From assembly GCA_009773635.1 (NCBI GenBank), contig WSYC01000022.1, positions 1 to 45,179 of the forward strand: a stretch of DNA of 45,179 nt, written 5' to 3'. The stretch is from Beijerinckiaceae bacterium. GTDB lineage: Bacteria > Pseudomonadota > Alphaproteobacteria > Rhizobiales > Beijerinckiaceae. Positions 17,463 through 25,732 of this stretch are shown in pieces. Position 1 is the stretch's first letter; each line of letters begins with the position of its first letter. The translations under genes were made by a program, and so were the position numbers. The notes under the pieces were generated by a model that saw nothing but the letters and a program-made list of their open reading frames with translations, had not been told where the DNA came from and ran no database searches.

Positions 17463-20120
17463 ATGGCACCGGCACCCCAAAACCGCACATTTGGACCGGG
17501 CGAACCGCTCGCCGGGGATCGCGCGGCGGGCGATGTCACATCGCGTGAGCGGATGGGCTGGCGCTACCGGCTGACGGCACTGGCCATTCTGAGCGAACGC
17601 ATTCTGCCGGCCCTGCTCCCGGCAGCGGGTCTTGTGGGCTTTTTCCTGCTTCTGGGCTGGACCGGCGCCTTCGAGGTGCTGGAGCCCGGCTGGCGCATGG
17701 CGTTGACGCTGGCGCTTCTGGTCGGATTTGTCTGGCTGCTGCGCCCGCTGCCGGGTGTGCGCCTGCCGGACAGCAGCGCGATCGAGCGGCGCCTCGACAG
17801 GACCAGTGCGGGGTTTCCCCGCCCGCTGGCAACACTCTCGGATCAATTGGCCGGCAAGCAGGACAGCTTTTCGGCGGCGCTCTGGTCGGTCCATCGCCAG
17901 CGCGCCGAACGGGCGAGCGCGGCGCTGCGGACGGAAACCGCCGATGTGAAACTGCGTGAAAAGGATCACTACGCCCTGCGCGCCGCGATGCTGATGGCCC
18001 TGCTGGCCGCCGCCTTCGTCGCGGGCGACCAGCGCGTGAGCCGCATCGCGCAGGCCTTCGACTGGTCGACCCCGCGCATCGCCCCGCCCCCGCCGCGGCT
18101 CGATGCCTGGATCGATCCGCCCGCCTATACCGGCCGGCCGCCGATCTTCCTGTCCGGCAACACCGGGACGCAACCCGACGAGATCATCCGTGCCCCGGTT
18201 GGTGCGACGCTGAGCGTGCGTTCCACGATGCCGCGGCTCGAGGGCAAGGAGCCCGCCGCCGCCAAAATAGACCTGAGCCATGGTGCCGGGCTGGAAATCC
18301 CGAAAGAGGCGGGCGATGCCGCGCCCGGTGACCGCAGCCGCATCGGCGTGACCCTCACAAAACGCGTGATCCGCGCCGACAGCATAGTCAAAGTGCTCCG
18401 TGACGGCCGCGATGTCGCGCAATACCGGCTCGCGGTCATCCCCGATCTGCCGCCAAAGGTGACGCTCAGCGAGATCAGGAGCGAGCCGGCCTCCGCCGAA
18501 CGCCAAACACCGGGCGGTGTGCGCGTGAATTTCACGCTTGAGGATGACTACGGCATCGCAAAAGCCGACCTCATCATCGAGCGCGTGGCAGGCGGGCCCA
18601 AAGCGCGCACGCTGTTCCCGGTCCCGTCGGCATCCGTCCCGCTGCGCCTCGGTGCCGGCGAGGTCGCGATCCCGACCGAGGATCACCCCTGGGCCGGCGA
18701 GGAAGTCCGCATCCGCCTGCGCATCGAGGACGATCTCGGACAGGCGGCGGAGAGCGAAACCAAGAGCGTGACGCTGCCGCAGCGACCCTTCACGCAAGGC
18801 GTGGCGCGGGCGCTCGTCGAGCAGCGGCGCGCGCTGAATTTTTCGCCGGATGATCTTGCCGGAGTGCGGCTCGCATTCGACGGGCTCCTCTATGAGCCCG
18901 AGCGTTTCACGCCGAAGGTCGGCGATTTTATCGCCCTCGACATGATCCGCGCCGGACTGCGCACAGCCCGCACCGACGACAGGTTGCGCGAGATCACCGA
19001 GCAGATCTACGAGCTCGCGCTCTACCTCGAAAACGGCGACATGACCGACGCCGAAAAGCGCCTGCGCGAGGCCGAGGCCCGGCTGCGCGAGGCGCTGGAA
19101 CGCGAGGCTTCGCCTGAGGAAATCAAGAAGCTGACCGAAGACCTGCGCCGTGCGATGGACCAGTTCCTGCGCGAATTCGCCGAGCGCGCGCTGCGCGATC
19201 AGGACCGGAACGCGCAGGACCGCTCGCCCATCAACCCCGATCGCATGCTCACCCAGCGCGATCTCGCGGACATGCTGCGCAAGATCGAGGAAATGGCGCG
19301 CTCCGGCAACATGGCCGAGGCGCAGCGCCTCCTCAACGAATTAAAGCAGGTCCTTGAAAACCTCCGCTCCGCACGCCGGCAGGATGTCGACCCGCGCATG
19401 CGCGAACTCGGCCAGCAGCTCGAAGAACTCGATCGGCTCCAGCGCGAGCAGCGTGACCTCAGGGATCGCACCTTCCAGGAGGGCCAGCAGCGGCGCGGCC
19501 AACAGGGCCAGCAACGCCAGCAGCAGGGGCAACAGGGCCAGCGCGGGCAGCAGCGTGGCCAGCAACAGCAACGCGGCCAGAATGGCGAACAGAGCCTTCA
19601 GGAGCAGCAGCAGGCGCTGCGCGACCGGCTGAAGCAGCTGCGCGAACGCCTCCAGCAGCGCGGCATGCAGGAAAGCGAAGGCTTCGGCGAGGCCGAACAA
19701 GGCATGGGCGACGCCGAAAGCCAGCTCGGGCAAGGCAGCCCCGGTGAGGCGACAGAAGGCCAGCAGCGCGCGCTCGATGGGCTCGGCAAGGCCGGCGAAG
19801 GCATGGCGCAGGAACTTCAGCGCCAGATGGGCCAGGGCGAAGGCGAGGGTGAAGGCATGGGCGAGCCCGGCGGCATGCAGCGCGGGCGCGCCGAGAACAG
19901 AACCGACCCGCTGGGCCGGCGGCCCGGCAGTGGACAAGGCGACGGCAATAACCCGGATAAACTCAACGAGGGCCATGAGACCGATGGCCGCGGCGGCACC
20001 AAGGGCACCATCGGCGAGCGCGCAGATGGCGTGCTGCGCGAGCTTCGTCGTCGTCTCGGCGAGTTCGAACGTCCGCGCGACGAGCTGGAGTATCTTGAGC
20101 GGCTGCTCCGCCAGCGCTGA
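17463..20120 (+). CDS. DUF4175 / TIGR02302 family membrane protein
   Basis: An 885-residue protein of the TIGR02302 family. Two membrane segments lie near residues 45-95 and a third near 175-195; then comes a large proline/charge-rich periplasmic region, a coiled-coil-prone stretch (about 520-660) rich in RxAEARLREALE-type heptads, and a low-complexity Gln/Gly/Arg tract around 675-705 (QQRGQQGQQRQQ-like). The C-terminus ends in DELEYLERLLRQR. Function unknown; the family is nearly confined to alphaproteobacteria and is found beside lysA. ATG 17463 follows AGAGGA; the GTG one codon earlier is less likely. Confidence 0.87.
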   Translation: MAPAPQNRTFGPGEPLAGDRAAGDVTSRERMGWRYRLTALAILSERILPALLPAAGLVGFFLLLGWTGAFEVLEPGWRMALTLALLVGFVWLLRPLPGVRLPDSSAIERRLDRTSAGFPRPLATLSDQLAGKQDSFSAALWSVHRQRAERASAALRTETADVKLREKDHYALRAAMLMALLAAAFVAGDQRVSRIAQAFDWSTPRIAPPPPRLDAWIDPPAYTGRPPIFLSGNTGTQPDEIIRAPVGATLSVRSTMPRLEGKEPAAAKIDLSHGAGLEIPKEAGDAAPGDRSRIGVTLTKRVIRADSIVKVLRDGRDVAQYRLAVIPDLPPKVTLSEIRSEPASAERQTPGGVRVNFTLEDDYGIAKADLIIERVAGGPKARTLFPVPSASVPLRLGAGEVAIPTEDHPWAGEEVRIRLRIEDDLGQAAESETKSVTLPQRPFTQGVARALVEQRRALNFSPDDLAGVRLAFDGLLYEPERFTPKVGDFIALDMIRAGLRTARTDDRLREITEQIYELALYLENGDMTDAEKRLREAEARLREALEREASPEEIKKLTEDLRRAMDQFLREFAERALRDQDRNAQDRSPINPDRMLTQRDLADMLRKIEEMARSGNMAEAQRLLNELKQVLENLRSARRQDVDPRMRELGQQLEELDRLQREQRDLRDRTFQEGQQRRGQQGQQRQQQGQQGQRGQQRGQQQQRGQNGEQSLQEQQQALRDRLKQLRERLQQRGMQESEGFGEAEQGMGDAESQLGQGSPGEATEGQQRALDGLGKAGEGMAQELQRQMGQGEGEGEGMGEPGGMQRGRAENRTDPLGRRPGSGQGDGNNPDKLNEGHETDGRGGTKGTIGERADGVLRELRRRLGEFERPRDELEYLERLLRQR

Positions 20121-20239
20121 GGCGTGCATGGTAACGTCGCCCGGGAACGGGCTCACAACAATGCGCTTGCGAGGGCGGGCTTGCGAGAACGCGATGAAAC
20201 TGCTTTTTCGCGTCAGCGGAGCTTCAGGAGTGAAATGAC

Positions 20240-20419
20240 ATGAACGCAATGGTAGGCGTCGCGGTCGGCGCGGTCACGGTCGTGCTGTTTCTCGGGCTCT
20301 TCAACATGCTCAGAGGCGGCAGCCCCAACCGCTCGCAGCAGCTGATGCGCCTGCGCGTCATCCTGCAGTTCGTGGCAGTCGTCATCATCATGGGCGTGAT
20401 CTGGTATCGCCAGAGCTGA
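20240..20419 (+). CDS. Twin-transmembrane (HIG1-like) small protein
   Basis: A 59-residue protein absent from simple long-ORF lists. It starts at ATG 20240 (MNAMVGVAVG), with CAGGAG upstream. Two hydrophobic helices (about 3-24 and 38-55) are separated by a basic loop RGGSPNRSQQLMRLR, and it ends WYRQS. This is the pattern of the HIG_1_N / twin-transmembrane family, in which RSQxLMRxRVxxQ is conserved. Mitochondrial relatives associate with respiratory complexes; the bacterial role is unproven. It lies upstream of the PduO gene, as in other Hyphomicrobiales. Confidence 0.85.
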   Translation: MNAMVGVAVGAVTVVLFLGLFNMLRGGSPNRSQQLMRLRVILQFVAVVIIMGVIWYRQS

Positions 20420-20500
20420 CCGGCGGGCCGGAGCCTGTTCGCTTTTCATTAACGTTAACCAATTTGATCGAAGGTTTCCGCTCACACGGGAACCTTGTTC

Positions 20501-21064
20501 GTGAATCACCGGCATGCGCTTATCCTGATCGCTGTTCTGCTCTGGCAGAGCGCCGCGCACGCGGCGGATGATCCCGCTCGCGCAGCATCGACGCCCGGCT
20601 TCATCAGCGAATTGCGCCTCGGTATTCTCGCGCACGACCCGCTGAGCCCGGAACGCGGCACGGCCGATTTCCATGGGCAGGTTCTTTTTGCCAGACCGAC
20701 ATTCGCCGCCGGCATTCCCGCCCTCGCCGTCCCGCGTCCGCATCTTGGCGGGGCGCTGAACAGCTCTGGCAAGACCAGCCATCTTCATGCTGGCCTGACC
20801 TGGACCTTCGACATCACGAAGACGGTTTTTGTCGAAATTGGCCTCGGCGGCGCTCTGCACAGCGGCAAGACCGCGAACATTGCACCCGCCGGACGGAATG
20901 CGCTCGGCTGCCCCGCGCATTTCCGCGAATCGCTCGGGGTGGGTTATCGCATCGATGCGAACTGGAGCCTGATCGGCACGCTGGAGCATCTGTCAAATGC
21001 GGGCCTGTGCAAGCACAATCGCGGGCTGACCAACATCGGCGTGAGCCTGGGCTACCAATTCTGA
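20501..21064 (+). CDS. Lipid A 3-O-deacylase (PagL-like), outer membrane
   Basis: A 187-residue protein with signal peptide MNHRHALILIAVLLWQSAAHA and alternating beta-strand character ending in aromatic F, as in outer-membrane barrels. The PagL catalytic pair is visible in EHLSNAG (H163, S165), near a final LTNIGVSLGYQF strand. PagL removes the 3-O acyl chain of lipid A and changes envelope charge and immune recognition. The start is ambiguous: GTG 20501 has GGGA at a good distance; TTG 20495 is too close to it. It interrupts the usual twin-TM / PduO / etfBA order, so it may be an addition to the cluster. Confidence 0.82.
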   Translation: MNHRHALILIAVLLWQSAAHAADDPARAASTPGFISELRLGILAHDPLSPERGTADFHGQVLFARPTFAAGIPALAVPRPHLGGALNSSGKTSHLHAGLTWTFDITKTVFVEIGLGGALHSGKTANIAPAGRNALGCPAHFRESLGVGYRIDANWSLIGTLEHLSNAGLCKHNRGLTNIGVSLGYQF

Positions 21065-21098
21065 GTGTGCAGCTCCTTCCGAGTGTGCTGCTCCTTGC
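21063..21098. repeat. 18-bp imperfect tandem repeat after the PagL gene
   Basis: GAGTGTGCAGCTCCTTCC (21063-21080) is followed directly by GAGTGTGCTGCTCCTTGC (21081-21098), with two mismatches. The first copy overlaps the stop codon of the PagL-like gene. Confidence 0.7.
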
Positions 21099-21156
21099 GG
21101 ACCCGATACCCGGTTTTGGTGCTTGAATTCCATCGGCGCAGCCTGTCAAATGCGGC

Positions 21157-21735
21157 ATGGTCAAGCTCAATCGAATCTATACGAAAACCGGCGACAGCGG
21201 CACCACCGGCCTCGGTGACGGCGAACGCGTCACCAAATTCAACCTGAGGGTGGAAGCCTTCGGCACGGTCGACGAGGCCAATGCCACCATCGGTCTTGCC
21301 CGTCTCCATACGGCGGGTGACGCCGAGATGGACGGCATTCTTGCCCGCATCCAGAACGATCTCTTCGATCTCGGCGCCGATCTCTGCACGCCCGACAAGG
21401 GCCAGAAACTGAGCTGGGAACCGCTCAGGATCGTCGAAAGTCAGGTCACGCGGCTCGAAACCGAGATCGACGCAATGAACGCGCGGCTCAAGCCGCTCAA
21501 ATCCTTCATCCTGCCGGGCGGTTCGCCCGCTGCGGCCTATCTGCATTTGGCGCGGACGGTTTCCCGCCGGGCCGAACGGCAGATGGTGGAGCTCGCATCG
21601 ATGCCGGATGAAAACATCGGCACTGCCGCCCTCAAATACATCAACCGTCTCTCGGACCTGCTGTTCGTGCTCTCGCGCATCGCCAACGCCGATGGCACGA
21701 AGGACGTGCTCTGGGTGCCCGGCATGACACGCTAG
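21157..21735 (+). CDS. pduO: Cob(I)alamin adenosyltransferase, PduO type
   Basis: A 192-residue PduO-type ATP:cob(I)alamin adenosyltransferase. The ATP-binding N-terminus is YTKTGDSGTTGLGDGERV; later motifs are EAFGTVDEANATIG, SRRAER and the C-terminal YINRLSDLLFVLSR. It makes adenosylcobalamin, the cofactor of methylmalonyl-CoA and ethylmalonyl-CoA mutases. A five-helix bundle trimer is expected. No cobalamin riboswitch was recognised upstream. It lies upstream of etfBA. Confidence 0.95.
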   Translation: MVKLNRIYTKTGDSGTTGLGDGERVTKFNLRVEAFGTVDEANATIGLARLHTAGDAEMDGILARIQNDLFDLGADLCTPDKGQKLSWEPLRIVESQVTRLETEIDAMNARLKPLKSFILPGGSPAAAYLHLARTVSRRAERQMVELASMPDENIGTAALKYINRLSDLLFVLSRIANADGTKDVLWVPGMTR

Positions 21736-21843
21736 GCGCGGTGAACGCGGCGATAAATGCAGCGCTTCGTCAGCCGCACGACAAAACCTGCTCCCGCCGC
21801 CGCGTATGGGGAGCTTCGAGATCAGGATTGCTCAGGCAGATAT

Positions 21844-21865
21844 TTTAGTTCATATGTGAACTAAA
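21844..21865. promoter_or_regulatory. Perfect 9-bp inverted repeat, MarR-type operator upstream of etfBA
   Basis: TTTAGTTCA (21844-21852) and its exact complement TGAACTAAA (21857-21865) flank the spacer TATG. The TAGTTCA-N4-TGAACTA form fits a winged-helix dimer such as MarR. It lies 85 bp upstream of etfB and overlaps a possible -10 (CATATG at 21851-21856, 17 nt after TTGCTC at 21828). No MarR gene is in the neighbourhood, so the regulator acts from elsewhere. Confidence 0.7.
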
Positions 21866-21949
21866 TCGCTACGCATACGAGATGACAGGACTTGCGACCA
21901 AGACCCGGTGCGGCTACGCATCGGGCAGGAAACGGACAGGAAGACGGCC

Positions 21950-22699
21950 ATGAAGATCCTTGTGCCCGTAAAACGGGTTGTTGATTACAACGTGAAAATC
22001 CGGGTGAAGGCGGACGGCTCGGGCGTCGAGCTTGCCAACGTCAAGATGTCGATGAACCCCTTCGATGAGATCGCGGTCGAGGAGGCCCTGCGGCTCAGGG
22101 AAGCCGGCAAGGCCTCCGAGGTTGTGGTGGTCTCGATCGGCCCGGCGCAGGCGGCGGAAACCATCCGCACCGGCCTTGCGATGGGCGCGGATCGCGGCAT
22201 CCACGTCAAAACCGACACCGTCGTCGAGCCCTTGGCGGTGGCCAAGCTCCTGAAGGCGATCATTAGCACGGAAGCGCCCGGCCTCGTCATTCTCGGCAAG
22301 CAGGCGATCGACGATGACATGAACGCCACCGGCCAGATGCTGGCCGCGCTCACCGGCTGGGGCCAGGGCACCTTTGCCTCGAAGGTTGTCGTCGGGGACG
22401 GCACGGTCGATGTGACCCGCGAGGTCGACGGCGGCTTGCAGACCGTGTCGCTGAAGCTTCCGGCGATCGTGACGACCGACCTGCGCCTCAACGAGCCGCG
22501 CTATGCAAGCTTGCCGAACATCATGAAGGCGAAGAAGAAGCCGCTGGATGAAACCTCGGCGGAAGCGCTGGGTGTCGATATCTCAGCCCGCCTCGAAGTG
22601 CTGAAAACGGTCGAACCGGCCACCCGCAAGGCGGGCGTCAAGGTCGCCTCGGTGGAAGAATTGGTTGCCAAACTCAAGAACGAAGCGGGAGTGATCTGA
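21950..22699 (+). CDS. etfB: Electron transfer flavoprotein, beta subunit
   Basis: A 249-residue EtfB/FixA-type subunit starting [15 protein letters not shown], with the adenine-nucleotide-binding region [17 protein letters not shown] and the recognition-loop region near residues 190-200 ([16 protein letters not shown]), the docking site for acyl-CoA dehydrogenases. It passes electrons from acyl-CoA and related dehydrogenases to ETF:quinone oxidoreductase. ATG 21950 has AGGAAG upstream. Its stop shares a base with the etfA start (TGATG), showing translational coupling. Confidence 0.97.
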   Translation: MKILVPVKRVVDYNVKIRVKADGSGVELANVKMSMNPFDEIAVEEALRLREAGKASEVVVVSIGPAQAAETIRTGLAMGADRGIHVKTDTVVEPLAVAKLLKAIISTEAPGLVILGKQAIDDDMNATGQMLAALTGWGQGTFASKVVVGDGTVDVTREVDGGLQTVSLKLPAIVTTDLRLNEPRYASLPNIMKAKKKPLDETSAEALGVDISARLEVLKTVEPATRKAGVKVASVEELVAKLKNEAGVI

Positions 22700-23628
22700 T
22701 GGCTGTTCTGGTTCTCGCTGAACATTCGAATGCCGCGCTGAACGATGCGACGGCGAAGGCCGTCACAGCCGCCGCCGCTATCGGCGGAGACGTGCATGTG
22801 CTCGTCGCCGGCATGGGCGCGAAGCCCGCTGCCGAAGCCGCCGCGAAACTCGCCGGCGTCGCCAAGGTCCTGCTGGCGGATGACGCCGGCCTTGCCAATT
22901 CCCTCGCCGAACCCGTGGCGGCGCTGCTGGTGAGCCTCGCTTCCGGCTATGACGCCATCGTCGCGCCGGCTACCGCCAACGGCAAGAACATCCTGCCCCG
23001 CGCGGCTGCCCTGCTTGACGTGCAGGTGATCTCGGCGGTCACCAAGGTGATCTCGGCCGATACCTTCGAGCGGCCGATCTACGCCGGCAACGCGATCCAG
23101 ACCGTGAAATCCAAGGATGCGAAAAAGCTCCTCTCCATCCAGCCCGCGAGCTTTGCAGCGGCGGGTGCGGGCGGCGCGGCGGCGATCGAGACCATCGCGG
23201 CCCCGACGGCTTCCGGCGCGTCGAAATTCGTCTCCGAAGAAGTCTCGAAGTCGGACCGGCCGGAACTGGCTTCGGCAAAGATCATCGTCTCCGGCGGCCG
23301 CGCGCTCGGCTCTTCCGAGAAGTTCCGCGAAGTCATCGAACCGCTGGCGGACAAGCTCGGCGCAGCGGTCGGCGCGTCGCGCGCGGCGGTCGATGCAGGC
23401 TATGCCCCGAACGATCTCCAGGTCGGCCAGACCGGCAAGGTGGTCGCCCCGGCGCTCTACATCGCCTGCGGCATCTCCGGCGCGATCCAGCATCTCGCAG
23501 GCATGAAGGACAGTAAGGTCATCGTCGCCATCAACAAGGATGCCGACGCCCCGATCTTCCAGGTCGCGGATTACGGCCTTGTCGCCGATCTCTTCGAGGC
23601 CGTGCCGGCGCTGGAGAAGGCGCTCTGA
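22699..23628 (+). CDS. etfA: Electron transfer flavoprotein, alpha subunit
   Basis: A 309-residue EtfA/FixB-type subunit. The C-terminal FAD-binding domain shows [54 protein letters not shown] and [21 protein letters not shown]. It forms the ETF heterodimer with EtfB and holds the FAD. It starts at 22699, overlapping the etfB stop by one base. Confidence 0.97.
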   Translation: MAVLVLAEHSNAALNDATAKAVTAAAAIGGDVHVLVAGMGAKPAAEAAAKLAGVAKVLLADDAGLANSLAEPVAALLVSLASGYDAIVAPATANGKNILPRAAALLDVQVISAVTKVISADTFERPIYAGNAIQTVKSKDAKKLLSIQPASFAAAGAGGAAAIETIAAPTASGASKFVSEEVSKSDRPELASAKIIVSGGRALGSSEKFREVIEPLADKLGAAVGASRAAVDAGYAPNDLQVGQTGKVVAPALYIACGISGAIQHLAGMKDSKVIVAINKDADAPIFQVADYGLVADLFEAVPALEKAL

Positions 23629-23659
23629 CGCGTTATTCGCGGAAAAGAGTTGCGAAATT

Positions 23660-23686
23660 GGCATTCCGGCGCTTGAGCCGGATGCC
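23660..23686 (+). other. Strong hairpin between etfA and hbd
   Basis: GGCAT-T-CCGGC pairs with GCCGG-ATGCC around the loop GCTTGA, with one bulged T: ten base pairs in total. No T-run follows, so it is not a typical terminator. It may protect the etfBA 3' end or be a short repeat. Confidence 0.55.
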
Positions 23687-23740
23687 CTGCCCGGACTATC
23701 CTCTCGCCTGAACGCAAAACGGCGGAAACGAGAGCGGGCC

Positions 23741-24622
23741 ATGCAGGGCGGAATTCGCAAGATCGGGATTATCGGCGCAGGTCAGATGGGCAGCGGCATC
23801 GCGCATGTCGCGGCATTGGCCGGATTCGACGTGATGCTGAACGATGTCAGCGAGGAGCGGGTGCAATCCGGCCTCGCGACCATCACCGGCAACCTCGCCC
23901 GGCAGGTGCAGAAGGGCACGATTTCGGACGAAGCCCGCCAGCAGGGGCTGAACCGCATCAACGGCGCGCCCTCGCCCGACCTCCTCGCGGATTGCGACCT
24001 CGTGATCGAGGCGGCGACCGAGAGCGAGGAAATCAAGCGCAAGATTTTCCAGGGCGTGACGCGGCATCTGAAGCCCGAAGCGATCATCGCCTCGAACACC
24101 TCCTCGATCTCGATCACGCGGCTCGGAGCCTCGACGGACCGGCCGGAGCAGTTCATCGGCATCCACTTCATGAACCCGGTGCCGGTGATGCAGCTGGTGG
24201 AGATCATCCGCGGCATCGCGACCGACGACCGCACCTTCAACCTCGCGCGCGATTTCGTGACCGCGATGGGCAAGACGGTGACGATGTCGGAGGATTTCCC
24301 GGCGTTCATCGTCAACCGCATCCTGCTGCCGATGATCAACGAAGCCATTTACACGCTCTACGAGGGCGTGGGCTCGGTGGAAGCCATCGATACCGCGATG
24401 AAGCTCGGGGCCAACCACCCGATGGGGCCGCTGCAGCTGGCGGATTTCATCGGGCTCGATACCTGCCTCTCGATCATGCAGGTGCTGCACGATGGGCTCG
24501 CGGATTCAAAATACCGCCCGTGCCCGCTCTTGGTGAAATACGTCGAGGCCGGCTGGTTGGGGCGCAAAACCAAGCGCGGGTTCTATGATTATCGCGGCGA
24601 AAAGCCTGTGCCGACAAGGTGA
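23741..24622 (+). CDS. hbd: 3-hydroxybutyryl-CoA dehydrogenase
   Basis: This 293-residue NAD(P)-dependent 3-hydroxyacyl-CoA dehydrogenase has the Rossmann motif GIIGAGQMGSGIAH near the start, SNTSSISIT, the catalytic histidine H142 in GIHFMNPVPVM with the partner E154, and the C-terminal domain ending RGFYDYRGEKPVPTR. It interconverts acetoacetyl-CoA and 3-hydroxybutyryl-CoA in butyrate or PHB metabolism. With etfBA and a cobalamin adenosyltransferase upstream, it fits short-chain acyl-CoA metabolism. The start is ATG 23741. The gene at 24651 begins just downstream, where base composition changes sharply. Confidence 0.94.
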   Translation: MQGGIRKIGIIGAGQMGSGIAHVAALAGFDVMLNDVSEERVQSGLATITGNLARQVQKGTISDEARQQGLNRINGAPSPDLLADCDLVIEAATESEEIKRKIFQGVTRHLKPEAIIASNTSSISITRLGASTDRPEQFIGIHFMNPVPVMQLVEIIRGIATDDRTFNLARDFVTAMGKTVTMSEDFPAFIVNRILLPMINEAIYTLYEGVGSVEAIDTAMKLGANHPMGPLQLADFIGLDTCLSIMQVLHDGLADSKYRPCPLLVKYVEAGWLGRKTKRGFYDYRGEKPVPTR

Positions 24623-24650
24623 GAAAGTAGCTAGCTGCCGATGGGCATAC

Positions 24651-25715
24651 TTGATTGGATTTCCAATTTTGATTCGGCCCCCATTTCAAATATTAAAGTC
24701 AGTCTGGTCGCGCCTTGCAGATGGCAGCTGGGGCATCACGGATTTAAATGGCTTAACACTTAAGCCAATAGCAGGTTATTCAGAAACGTTCTTTAAGTTA
24801 GATTGGGAAGTCAATCTTTTAACCACGCGCCCCAGCAACAATCCCTATGAGTTATTTTCATCTTTTGGATCGACTGAATTTCTTCTCCGACAAAGCATAT
24901 TGCCTGTCGTTTCTTGGCGGCACGGTGACGAAGTCATTCGCTGCGTAGGAACAGCGTCAGTAATTAGTTGTACAGGTTATTTATTGACAGCTGCTCATGT
25001 CCTGATGGATCCGTTTGAGCAGAAGAATGGAGTGATTAAAAAAGAAGGGAAAACGACTTTCTGCGATGACTTTGAATTCGGCGTCCTGATACCTTACCAA
25101 CGGGAAGGTAGTCGTGGCATCCTAGTTTGCCCTTTTGAGAAGCTTTGGATTTGGGGTCACTGGGAACAGAGCCCTTTGCTCAATCAAAACGATAGGTTTA
25201 ATTACACAACTGATATTGCGGTTTGCAAAATTCCACCTCTACCGCTTAACGCTGCCTATCAGCCATTCGCTATGTCTCTCAACGCATTTGTGAAGGACGA
25301 GGCAGCATATGCAATTGGCTATGCGGAAATGGATGACATCCCAATTTCGTACAAGAACGGCCAACTAGTAATTGCTGAGTTCAATGCGCATTTATTCGTA
25401 TCCATTGGAGAAGTTATGCAGGTCTTCTCCGACAACCATCTGCTCCGCGATGTTCCAACGCCCGGACCCTGCTTCGATTTTTGCGCTAGAATCCCGGGGA
25501 AAATGAGCGGCGCACCCATTTTTGGAGCAAGAGGTGCAGTCATTAGAGGTGTCGTCAGCCGTAGTTTTTCGGGCGAAAGCCATGCGTATGGAGCGATGCT
25601 AGGCCCCGGAATGAATATGCCTCTCGACGAGCCAAACCTACCCTCGAAATCACTATATTCTCTTATGATTGAAGGCAACGAAGGCATCGCTCAGCTCATT
25701 GGCGAAGGCCTTTAA
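24651..25715 (+). CDS. Trypsin-like serine protease, AT-rich, possibly frameshifted at its 5' end
   Basis: The main frame encodes a protein with a trypsin-fold triad: H116 in LLTAAHVL, D188 in TTDIAVCKI and S286 in GKMSGAPIFG (TTG 24651 numbering). No signal peptide or PDZ domain is visible. The start is unresolved. The frame is open back to ATG 24585, inside hbd; TTG 24651 is the next usable start. In another frame ATG 24641 begins MGILDWISNFDSAPISNIKVSL, which looks like a natural N-terminus but stops after about 40 codons. One extra base near 24700-24725 would join the two. Base composition and codon choice are much more AT-rich than both neighbours, which suggests horizontal gain between hbd and the antiporter gene. 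Its role is unknown. Confidence 0.7.
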   Translation: MIGFPILIRPPFQILKSVWSRLADGSWGITDLNGLTLKPIAGYSETFFKLDWEVNLLTTRPSNNPYELFSSFGSTEFLLRQSILPVVSWRHGDEVIRCVGTASVISCTGYLLTAAHVLMDPFEQKNGVIKKEGKTTFCDDFEFGVLIPYQREGSRGILVCPFEKLWIWGHWEQSPLLNQNDRFNYTTDIAVCKIPPLPLNAAYQPFAMSLNAFVKDEAAYAIGYAEMDDIPISYKNGQLVIAEFNAHLFVSIGEVMQVFSDNHLLRDVPTPGPCFDFCARIPGKMSGAPIFGARGAVIRGVVSRSFSGESHAYGAMLGPGMNMPLDEPNLPSKSLYSLMIEGNEGIAQLIGEGL

Positions 25716-25732
25716 TGCACTAACATCCCCTC

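Noticed and set aside
19341-20249. 302-codon Ala/Leu-rich minus-strand frame resembling a membrane protein
   Set aside because: It is the complement of the Gln/Gly-rich and coiled-coil region of the DUF4175 gene. The hydrophobicity is an artefact of GC-rich repeats.
20448-20460. CtrA site at TTAACGTTAACC
   Set aside because: The CtrA consensus is TTAA-N7-TTAA; here the TTAA copies are separated by two bases only.
21065-21156. Cobalamin riboswitch before pduO
   Set aside because: No B12-box-like conserved core could be seen, and the gap contains a tandem repeat and too little room for the full aptamer.
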